In this document: one piece after another, positions 1 through 8,456 of the stretch
Layout of the letters: each line of letters opens with the position of its first letter
Position numbering within the stretch: position 1 is the stretch's first letter
DNA from: Cylindrodendrum hubeiense
Lineage: Eukaryota > Ascomycota > Sordariomycetes > Hypocreales > Nectriaceae
DNA: 27,938 nucleotides
Direction: 5' to 3'
NCBI GenBank assembly: GCA_014621425.1
Contig: JAANBB010000484.1
Location: forward strand, 1 to 27,938
Notes under the pieces: model-generated
The model's database searches: none
Seen by the model: the letters and a program-made list of their open reading frames with translations, nothing else
What the model was told of the DNA's origin: nothing
Translations under genes and position numbers: made by a program

Positions 1-1551
1 GATTGCGACACCGCAGTACGCAAGACGACACCGACTGTAGACTACCAGGGGAATAGAGAGTACGCAGGAATACAGACATTTAGGCACCACCAACAGCCAG
101 CCTGCCTCGGTCCAGACGCCCCTAGGTTCACCCAGCCAGTGAATGGACGGATGCAGACCGAGAGTCCCAAGGAATGCAGATAGCAGCTTCGCTAGTCTCA
201 GATCGCTCCTAGTCCGTCGCGGCCTCGTGCGGGATGGGCTACGGGCGTCTCAGCCTCCAAACTGACTCGGCAGTCGATAGATGGTTAGCTCGTCCTTTCG
301 GGATGGCTACCCTGGAGACGATGAATTGAATGGGCGTGGCCGTGCTCGCAGTGACGGGCCAAAGGATGACATGGCAACACTGTTGATCATAACAGCAACT
401 CTCGTCTTGTGGTAGAGCTACTGCTGCTGCTGCTGCTACTAACTAGCTCAGCATGGACTTGAATAAAACAACCGCACGGCTGTGCCCGAGATATGAGGAT
501 TCAGCTTGACATTGGAAACACGCCGGTTCTCGCCATCCAACCCTCTCTCCGCAACACACAAACTTAGACCTTGGCTTCCCCGGCCCAGCCCTCTTTGATA
601 TCGACAGTTCAACCAGTTCCCTGGACCCCCATAGAGAAACACCGAACCAAGACACTCTGCGTAGCCCTGAGTACACGTCTTGACCCAACAAGAACCCCGG
701 CATCTATCCTCGGTCCTCATTGAGCCATCCAGCCATCGAGGCCCGTCCCATCTCGTTTCTGCGCTCTGGCCAGCCTTGCCCACTGACCACCCTCATCACG
801 GACCCGTCCTGCCATCCCTGGCCTGCCACGTTTTTCCCGTGCCCGCCGGTTCCGTCGTCGAGTGGGTTGCCCAGCCAGATGCTCGCGTGGCGTGGCCCAT
901 GTCTCACACGAGAGGTGTTCGATCTTGATGCTAGTGCCATCGGAATCTAGTCACACTTCCGATCATCGCCTCGCTTCGCAAAAACCTGGGTTGGCGAGCC
1001 TCTTTGGGCCGCTCGCCTGCGTACCCATCTGCGAGCCTGGGTGAGGCGTTAGCCTCTCATCTCCAGGTCGGGTTCCTTGCAGGGATCCACGACGCTGAGC
1101 TAACGACATGCGTAAATACAGCCTCATTCACCAACCCTACACTATTGCAACGTCAAGTTTCATCATATATCCTATTATTACCTTGAAGGCGCTATGGCTT
1201 TATTTCAACCAGCTGCTCTTCGAGTCGTCGACCCTTCGTCAAATACTTGCAAAAGCCTCAGCTTTACTTAGCGTGGGACTTGGAAAGTGGGTTTTGCGAC
1301 ACATGTCTATTGTCTCATGTATCTCATCCTATCACAAATGTATTCTAATCCGCGTGCGGGTGCAATGTCTTTGCGTTCGCCACCAAATGCCAAAGTGCCA
1401 AAAACAAGAGTATAGTCCACTCCGAAGTCCTAATTCCAAATCCCAGGAAATCAACAAATTAAAAAACGACCAATCTCAATGTCGCTTGCCAAGTTAGTCC
1501 ATGCAACGCCCATGTTTTCCTCGCAGCTGCTCTCTTATTTACCAAACCAAT
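1..1551. other. Left flank, no supported gene
   Basis: No reading frame here has recognisable protein motifs or a convincing start and length; the longest frames are short, mutually overlapping and low in similarity to any family I know. The part from about 1100 to 1500 is more AT-rich than the rest and lies just 3' of the protease gene on the minus strand, so it probably holds that gene's 3' UTR and terminator. A five-copy CTG run sits at 421-435. No tRNA-like B-box was seen. Confidence 0.6.
421..435. repeat. (CTG)5 microsatellite
   Basis: Five uninterrupted CTG units in gene-free DNA, followed by CTA CTA. It is short and probably incidental. Confidence 0.8.
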
Positions 1552-2883
1552 CTAAGCGGCGCCATTGTAAGCCAACAGGTTGGGGCTGCCGGTTCCGGGG
1601 CTGGCAACCACATTCTTGGTGGCAAGGTTCTTGATTCGGCTGGAGATGGTTCCGGGAGAGGCAAGCGTCTCCTTGGCCTTGAGGTACAGAGCAAGACCGG
1701 CGACGTGGGGGCAGGCCATGCTGGTGCCGCTCATGGTGGCAACGGCGCTGTTGCTAGCGATGCCGAGGCTGGTGATGGCGACACCGGGAGCGAAGAGGTC
1801 AACCACCTTGCCGTAGTTGGAGAAGCTGGCGCGGTTGTTGTCCCTGTCGATGGCGCCAACAGTGAGAGCGCTGGCGGCAGAGCCGGGCGAGGAGAGACTG
1901 GCGTCGACGTTGTTGTTGCCAGCTGCAGCGACCACGAGGATGCCCTTCTTATAGGCAGCGTCGATGGCGGCGTTGAAAGCAGCGGACTTGCCACCACCGA
2001 GGGAAAGGGAAATGACAGACTTGGCAGCGCGGCCAGGAGTGTTGGTGATGTTGGTGACGGCCCACACGAAGCCATCGAGGACAATATCGGTAGTAGACTA
2101 GATTGACATGTGAGTAACTCTAATAGTCGCGTTCGGGGTCATTGTCAACTTACACTAGCACCGTCGAGAACCTTCACAGCCATGATGTTGGCCTTCTTGG
2201 CGACACCATAAGTCTTGCTGGCAATGATTCCCGCGCAGTGTGTTCCGTGGCCATTGGTGTCGGCCATCTTGGTGTTAGGGACGGCGTTGTAGCCTGGGTA
2301 GGCCCGGCCCTCAAATTCCGCGTGCTGGGTGTAGACTCCGGTGTCGACGACGTAGCCCCACATCTTCTTGCCGGCAGTGTTGTCGTAGACATACTCAGTC
2401 TGCCCGGTCTTGCGGTGCGAGATGGATCCAAGAGCCCAGGTGGTGGCCGTCTGGGTGGTCTTGGCGTAGATCTGGATGGTTCGGACGGGCTCCACGGAGA
2501 GGACCTATCAAGTTGTTAGAATATGGGGTTGGAATGCTCGCCGCGTGGGCCGGGCCGCATTGGGGCAGAGCTGGACTTACCTCGTCGCTGTTGTTGATCT
2601 CCTTGATGGTGTCGGAAGCGAACTCGCCAGAGTATCCCTTGAAGTTGTCTTTCCACACCTTGTCGACGCCCGTCTCAGAGGAGCCGGCACGTCGGTTCAG
2701 GCTGCGCTTGTGAATATCGTCGACCCAGCCGAGATGTTCGTTGAGGCTGGGGGTGGCGACCTCGGGCTTCATAATGACAATGTACTTGCCCTTGACGATG
2801 TCGCCATTGGCATGGGTCGAGACGGAAGGGCGGCCCAGCACAGCAGGCAGAGCAGCCGCCAGGAGGAAGAGAAGAGAATACAT
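1552..2883 (-). CDS. Secreted subtilisin-like alkaline serine protease (S8, proteinase K/oryzin type)
   Basis: Secreted endopeptidase made as a preproenzyme. Exons on the minus strand are 2883-2581, 2504-2154 and 2097-1552, with introns of 76 and 56 nt (donors GTAAGT, acceptors TAG), giving 399 residues, close to the roughly 400 of oryzins. Residues 1-17 form a signal peptide; an I9 inhibitor-type propeptide starts near 34 (KYIVIMKP); the mature enzyme probably begins around 115-120. The catalytic triad is Asp155 (VVDTG), His187 (NGHGTHCAG) and Ser344 (SGTSMACPH), with oxyanion Asn279 in AAGNNN. The only cysteines are 191 and 347, so the disulfides of proteinase K are absent, as in oryzin. 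The C-terminus SPNLLAYNG also matches that family. Such enzymes scavenge protein or attack host cuticle or tissue; the sequence does not say which. Family call very sure, substrate inferred. Confidence 0.96.
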
Positions 2884-2949
2884 GTTGGATGTTGGGGTGG
2901 AAAGGGTAATGAAAGACTGGGGTGAATGGTGCCTGTATAAGGCTGGGTT

Positions 2950-2955
2950 AGATAA
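2950..2955 (+). promoter_or_regulatory. GATA-factor (AreA-like) core AGATAA
   Basis: AGATAA fits the HGATAR core bound by fungal nitrogen regulators of the AreA/Nit2 type, which commonly control extracellular proteases. It is a single short motif, and it lies downstream of the better TATA candidate, so function is only suggested. Confidence 0.25.
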
Positions 2956-3040
2956 AGGCGGAAGAGGTAGAGAGTGGATGCAAGTGAGTGGTGTAGATGC
3001 TGTCCGAAACTAGATTCAGCCAAGTGCGGCCCATGTTGGC

Positions 3041-3046
3041 TTTATA
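3041..3046 (-). promoter_or_regulatory. Candidate TATA box of the protease gene
   Basis: The minus strand reads GTATAAAG here, about 160 nt upstream of the protease ATG, which would give a 5' UTR of roughly 130 nt. A weaker TATA-like TTATAC lies at 2940-2935. Transcription start not known. Confidence 0.45.
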
Positions 3047-3167
3047 CATCTGGAAACGGCCATCATCGCCGCCTACATGCCTCGCCAGCACCCAAGCACC
3101 CTCTCAACGCGGCCCATTGTCGGTTCTCCCGGTCTGGATGTCCTCGTGCCCCGGCTCCGTGTCCACC

Positions 3168-3173
3168 GCCAAG
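3168..3173 (+). promoter_or_regulatory. Candidate PacC site GCCAAG
   Basis: GCCAAG matches the PacC core GCCARG and lies about 125 bp upstream of the TATA candidate of the alkaline-type protease gene; a second copy is at 3019-3024. Alkaline pH control of such proteases is known in other fungi. Six-base motifs are frequent by chance, so confidence is low. Confidence 0.25.
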
Positions 3174-4292
3174 GGGGGCCGAGCCGCTGTCGAACCACAA
3201 TAGCACAGCAGCCGATGCCATTCGCAGCCTCCGACCTGGTGCAATGAGTCGCGCAGAGCGCCCCGGAGGAGACCACGAAACCTTGCACGCTCCCCACACG
3301 TCTGGATCAGGGTTAAACATGTTAGCCCCATGGCAATCGGACTGTCAAACTCGGGCTCCGGAGGCCTTGCCTTTCCAGATCGGGCGTTAGCAGCACCATC
3401 AACCTTTGCGCCAGTCTCGAGACGTACCAGAAGCCTCCAGAGATGGGGGCTACCTCAATACTAATCAGTCAGGTGGCTGTTTCGCCGCTTGCGTTACGCC
3501 ACCTCCAGGAACACCTGCTGAATGACAGCGGCGCCGGTCTGAAAGCTGGATGCCACACACGCGCGCCGGCACCGCCGTCAGGAACACTTAGCGCCCTGTT
3601 CCACTTACCCGAACAATTGAAACACGCCGCAACATGGCTTCATGATGCCGGAGAGGATCGCCACCGGGCTTCAGAAGCGCACCAGAATAGTTCCAGAAAG
3701 TCGGGATTGTCTTGCCTCACTTCTGCTAGACTGTTGTAGCCAGGAATGTGGATCGCGGGTCAAGGCTGAACAGGTTAGCCCACTTCCCGACTTGGAAACA
3801 ACCAACAACTGAAGTCCCGATTCGGGGGACAACCCAAAAGTACGCTGATCACTTGTCCATTGGACTGCCGTCTTGGAAACTTTAGATTAGAGATGACGGG
3901 AACTGCTTGGACCTATTGTCGTGCGTTGCGATACCACACCAACCTCCGAATCGCATCGGACAACCGACGCAACCGCCATGGGATATCCAACTTCACTTGA
4001 TAGAAGCGGAACTCCGAAGCTGAAAAGAGTCAATCTCAGTAATATTGAGACATTCGGCGTTGACAAGCATCTTGCCACTATTGTATTTGGCCGTGGTATC
4101 GAATTATGGTCATCAATGACGCATAAACCCGTCTTTGATGAAGCAGGTAGTCAGAGATGGCCGTTTCATTCCCCCTCCCCTCTTCCTATCTCTGTCCCTT
4201 TCCCGACCGCCTGGGTCCTGACTAGCAGATCCCATCGCCGGCTAAAGTCTCACATCCACAATAAGGGGAGATGACGGGGGAAACTCATCCGT

Positions 4293-6680
4293 TCATGCTC
4301 CCGCCACCGCATTCCCCATGACACGGAGGCCCTTGTCAAATTCACCCCTGACGCCTCGCACTTCGGCAACGTCTATTGGCAAAACGCCTCTCCACCAACC
4401 GTACCACTCCGCCACCTCACTCAGGTCCGCGTCCTCGAGCGCTAACCACTGTTCCAACTTTTCGTGCCACATGGGGAACATGTGCTGTACGAGCACTTCA
4501 GCTACATTCCTCGTTCGGAGTATTGGCGTCCATGTGAGCACTCCGGTCAATATAGGCAAGTATGGTTCCTGATCGGCGGGATCGACACGGAAGTTGGTGC
4601 GCATGTACTTGCCCATTGACGGGAGAACGTGTGACATGACAAGAGGCCGCCATTGATCCCCTAGCACGCTTTCCCACTGGGTGAGCCCCGGCAAGAGGCC
4701 TCGCTCGAATTGCCACGAGTCAATGAGTTGCCGGAACTTTCTTCTGACATCGGCAACAAGTCCAGTCCCCCTAGGGTCTAAGTGGTAAGAAGGAAGATGC
4801 TGAAGCCAAGGGAACAACCAAATGTGAGGGAGATGCTGGCTCTGGCGTCTCTTTCTGGGATTCCAGTCGGATACGGCAGTCTCTAGTTTACGAGCGATGT
4901 TGTCGATAAACTGGGCCCGGACAAAGGGCGGAAGTAACTCATCCCACGCTTCCAGGATGCTAAGCATTGGCGTTGGTTCGAGGACGTCCCAAGAACGGAC
5001 TGCAGCAAGCGCCTTAGGCAGCCAATTCTTGTACATCATGCTCTCAAAAGCCGTAGTGGCCTTGTGATGGCTTCGATAGACATCGTCATTGTTGACTTCG
5101 GAGGAATGCCACTTCCCGAGCGATTTGTGGTCACCATCTCTTGGCATGAATAGACGGGAAAGACCTGTCAGGTCTGAGGCAAACCTTGTTGGCTCGGTGA
5201 GAGGATTCCAATCCCCGTCTCGGAGAAATGGATGGACTGCTGCGACCGCAATGTCAGCAACCTCGGCTTGGGCCACTCCAAGCTCAAGGGCTTTCTGAAG
5301 ACACTGAATAAGCTGGTCCCAGTCGGAAGTCGCAACTTCACTAGTCACAAGATCTGAGAAGACCTGAAGTCTCTCGAGATCCGAGCCCAAGTCATCCATC
5401 TCCTGCTCTTTTTCCTTCAACTCCAGGTCGATCCACGTCTTCCGCTCCTGTAAACTCTTCCACTCATCCGAAAAGGCAAGTAGGTCTGCTTGCGCCCGCT
5501 TTACCAGCTTTCTCGCCTCAATAACTTCCGTTGATTCGGGAGTAGCTGTGCCGGTTGTTGGTGTCATAATGCCACTTGTCGATGTCAACATCTTACTTCC
5601 TGGTCCAGTCATATCGAGTATAGGGGCGAAAGCATCAGGAATGTGGAGGCCCGGAGCCGTAGCCTTGAGCTCCTCGGCCGTGAGATACTTGGTCTTTTGG
5701 CGTCTTGGAGTGCTTGCCGCGCTATCAAAGGCGCTACCGAGCGTCTTAGCCTTGGCCTTCCTTCGTTTTCTCTTCCTTTCCTCTTCGTCGGAGTCCACAA
5801 CGACCTCCCCGCGCAGCTGGGCTTGCCGTTTCTCTTCCTTTCGCTCTTGTTCTGATTTCTCCTTGACGGCACCCAGTCCAACACCCTGCGGCCGCAAGTT
5901 GGCCTCGATGATGATGTTTCGACCCTGGCCCTCCTTGCCCAGACCTTTACCCTCTTGGTAACCCATCTTTGCCATCATTCGGGCACCAAAGGACTTGGCG
6001 TTAACCTTCCCCTTGGTTCCAAAGGCGCTGGGTTGAGGCTTGTTTCGTGGCGTCGGGCTTCCATCATTTCCCGGGTCATTCAGAATGGGTTGGCGTGAAG
6101 ACGATGGAACAAATCCCATTCCTAATGGGTTCTTTCCATTAAACTTGGTCCGAAATTTCGGGAATGACTGAGAACCACCGCTAGCCTCTTGTTGGTGATC
6201 TTGCGAAGTCCCAAACTGGCCAATCATGGGGGATGCGCCGCCAAACCCAAGTCCAACACCTCTCTCGTCCTCCTCGTTGTCGTCATCCTCGTCATCATCC
6301 TGATCCATGGTGTTGTTCCCGATCATTGGCCTAGCGTCTTCGGAGTCGTCATCGGCTTGGCCATTGTCGCTGTCCTCTCTATCCCCCGCACCTGTTGCGA
6401 CGAAGCTCATTCCTTTGTTTCTGAGAGTCTTTCTCTTCCACTTCCTCGCTGGCCCATCATCTTCGCTGTCGGACCCAAAGATTCCAAGTGCAGCTTTTTC
6501 CTTATTGTTCCCCCCCAGCCGACGGCGCTTTCTTGGATTGGCATCGCCAAAATCATTATCAGCGTCGAGCCCCGGGGCACGGTAGTCGTCCTCGGATTCG
6601 GATGCTGACGAGGAGTAGTCGGCCGCGGAGGCCTTGGTGAGGCGCGAGGGGTCAAAGGAGGGTCGTGACGAGCCGTTCAT
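4293..6680 (-). CDS. G-patch splicing factor, TFIP11/Spp382 (Ntr1) family
   Basis: Intronless 795-residue protein. Members of this family bind and activate the DEAH helicase Prp43 through the G-patch to disassemble the intron-lariat spliceosome. Visible parts are an N-terminal acidic, serine-rich tuftelin-interacting-type region (about 20-150) with basic nuclear-localisation-like RKRRR at 50-54, a G-patch at about 228-275 (FGARMMAKMGYQEGKGLGK onward), a Lys/Arg-rich helical stretch (about 275-312), and a GCFC-type domain from about 410 to 785 with the conserved W-rich motifs (SDWNP, HIWLFPWL, WYGWWRGVL). The ATG at 6680 is preferred because the N-terminus is family-like from there. Compared from memory with human TFIP11, the protein stops just after the GCFC end and lacks about 90-100 C-terminal residues; no matching frame was found downstream. 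Upstream lies the bidirectional region with a CRE. Family call firm; helicase partner inferred. Confidence 0.9.
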   Translation of the reverse strand: MNGSSRPSFDPSRLTKASAADYSSSASESEDDYRAPGLDADNDFGDANPRKRRRLGGNNKEKAALGIFGSDSEDDGPARKWKRKTLRNKGMSFVATGAGDREDSDNGQADDDSEDARPMIGNNTMDQDDDEDDDNEEDERGVGLGFGGASPMIGQFGTSQDHQQEASGGSQSFPKFRTKFNGKNPLGMGFVPSSSRQPILNDPGNDGSPTPRNKPQPSAFGTKGKVNAKSFGARMMAKMGYQEGKGLGKEGQGRNIIIEANLRPQGVGLGAVKEKSEQERKEEKRQAQLRGEVVVDSDEEERKRKRRKAKAKTLGSAFDSAASTPRRQKTKYLTAEELKATAPGLHIPDAFAPILDMTGPGSKMLTSTSGIMTPTTGTATPESTEVIEARKLVKRAQADLLAFSDEWKSLQERKTWIDLELKEKEQEMDDLGSDLERLQVFSDLVTSEVATSDWDQLIQCLQKALELGVAQAEVADIAVAAVHPFLRDGDWNPLTEPTRFASDLTGLSRLFMPRDGDHKSLGKWHSSEVNNDDVYRSHHKATTAFESMMYKNWLPKALAAVRSWDVLEPTPMLSILEAWDELLPPFVRAQFIDNIARKLETAVSDWNPRKRRQSQHLPHIWLFPWLQHLPSYHLDPRGTGLVADVRRKFRQLIDSWQFERGLLPGLTQWESVLGDQWRPLVMSHVLPSMGKYMRTNFRVDPADQEPYLPILTGVLTWTPILRTRNVAEVLVQHMFPMWHEKLEQWLALEDADLSEVAEWYGWWRGVLPIDVAEVRGVRGEFDKGLRVMGNAVAGA

Positions 6681-6855
6681 GGTGTTGGATTGTCTATTAA
6701 GGGCAAATCATTTGAATGAGATGGTATCTGTGCAAAAGCGCACGCGTATCGTTGTTGGTGAGGTCGTCGCAAGGTCAGTGGTAGTGACAAGCAGTCGCAG
6801 GCAGTCGCGCAAGCATGACGATGTTTTGGAATTTGAGAACTATCCTATCTTATCT

Positions 6856-6874
6856 TCACGTGACTGACGTCAGT
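6856..6874. promoter_or_regulatory. Adjacent E-box (TCACGTGA) and CRE (TGACGTCA) palindromes
   Basis: TCACGTGA at 6856-6863 is a full E-box of the Cbf1/bHLH type. Sharing its last base, a 12-bp perfect palindrome ACTGACGTCAGT at 6863-6874 contains the complete ATF/CREB bZIP site TGACGTCA (6865-6872). It lies about 180 bp upstream of the splicing-factor ATG, a usual promoter distance. Binding is inferred from motif identity. Confidence 0.5.
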
Positions 6875-7861
6875 GGTGAAGGCGGACTGCCATTGTCGCC
6901 TGCCAGTGTCACGCGCATCCACTGCCTCATTTCCAGACCTCAGACTGCCTGAAAGATGTTGTGCATCATACATTCACAGATACGCTGCAACTTCCCGGCT
7001 GGAAGATGTCTTATCACCTATGCACCGACGTGTTAGAGTAACTCATGGAGGAGTTGAATGCTTGGCGGTTGTCAACCGCCCCGCTAGACAGAGTGGCAGG
7101 ACTGATCCACTGCCGTGGGATTTCATCGGTGCCTCTTCCGACGGCCACGTCAAAGTCAATCATGATGAAACATGTTCTCTGTCAAGGGATTGCGGATGGA
7201 AGCCGTGCTAAGGTCGTAAGGAATGCAAGCCCCGCCAGGATCCTGGCCTTATGTAGCACCTCCCCCGACGTCATGCTAGGTGCTCAAGAAGGTTTGTACC
7301 AGGAACACGCGGGTGCACCGCTTGCAGAGCATCCAGCCATCGTTTCGCAACGAGTCAGCTTTACACACGTGAGCTAGAGAGCAATGGACACTTGAGATGC
7401 TCCGAAATATTTCGGTACGATAGGGCAGTCCCTTGGGGTATTTCCCGGGCATTTCCCAAGCATTTTCTGGGCGGCCAGCTCTTATTACTGAGCGACCCGT
7501 CCATGGCTTGCTTTGTTGATGCAAGGAACAAGCTGGTGAGGGTGTGTGGCTCGGCCCCTGTTTCTGGGGCAATGAATGGCAACCTGAACGGGATTGGGCG
7601 TCAACAATCATGTGAAGTCACCCTGCAGAACAACACACCTCACGCCCGCGAATGACGGAACAGTTGTCAAGGTGAAGATGATAGAAGCGGACAGCATTTG
7701 TTTTATTTTCTATATCTGAAAATCGAGATGCCGTGTCATGAATAATAATTCTTGCGCCAACTCATGACCACGAATATTTTTAATCCCCAATCACCTACCC
7801 TAAGCCTACCACTTTACCGTAGGCGCTGCACTGCACTGCACAAAATCTCCAGTTTACACTG

Positions 7862-7888
7862 CAGTCCACGCAGTCCACGCAGTCCACG
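7862..7888 (+). repeat. Three tandem copies of CAGTCCACG
   Basis: Exact 9-bp units at 7862-7870, 7871-7879 and 7880-7888, about 570 bp upstream of the stu2 ATG, at the start of the pyrimidine-rich promoter stretch. It may be a small regulatory array or a slippage product. Confidence 0.85.
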
Positions 7889-8456
7889 CCCCTCATCAGC
7901 CCCTGCGCATCAGCTGACAGCGCTTGTTGACTTTCCCCTCCACCACAACCAAACGCAGAGCGAAGCCGTCGTCGTACTTTATCCCGACCCGACAACAAGG
8001 ATTCCCAGCGACACCCGCAGCGAGCCTCGACGCCGTCTCTCCTTCCCTCACAACCTATCGCTGCCTGTGCGCCTTGCACTTGCTTGCTTGCTTGCAGAAG
8101 GAACGTCGCACGTCCTTTGTTTCCTGCTGCCACCATTACTACACGAGACCACCCGCTTTCTTTGTCCCTGATACCCATACCCTCGTCGGCGCATTCATAT
8201 CCTCGGTATGCATTGTGATCCCCTCCCCAAGCGTCGCCCGCCGGACTCTGTCTGCTCGGCTGTGATCTGCTGAGCTGTGGTTTGCCCATCTCACTGCCGC
8301 GCGAGCATCATGGATTCCCGGAGACGCCCCCGTCCGTTCCAGAAGCTGATTGCCCATGTAGCCCGACTTGCCAAACCATTCAAGAAACCTCCTCGTAACG
8401 AACGATCCTTGTCCTCGAGCCCGACATTCGATCCTTCCCACGCCCACACCGCAATC

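Larger units (their letters stand above)
2884..4292. other. Intergenic: protease promoter and 3' flank of the splicing-factor gene
   Basis: A 1.4 kb gap with no supported gene. The side nearest 2884 is the protease promoter. The frame at 3921-4274 (+) is the longest with an ATG, but it has no recognisable domain, no coding-like periodicity that I can see and no introns, so I do not call it a gene. Confidence 0.6.
6681..8456. other. Divergent intergenic region between splicing-factor gene and stu2
   Basis: A 1.8 kb region serving both promoters, with no supported gene; frames such as 6873-7211 (+) lack recognisable domains. It holds an adjacent E-box and CRE palindrome (6856-6874), a three-copy 9-bp repeat (7862-7888) and, from about 7790 onward, a pyrimidine-rich stretch typical of fungal promoters and leaders for stu2. 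A 21-codon upstream frame (ATG at 8208, stop TGA 8271-8273) lies in the likely stu2 leader. Confidence 0.65.

Noticed and set aside
3921..4274. 117-codon frame on the + strand between the protease and splicing-factor genes
   Set aside because: No recognisable domain, no conserved-looking segment, and it ends in low-complexity Ser/Pro/Arg sequence next to the 3' end of another gene.
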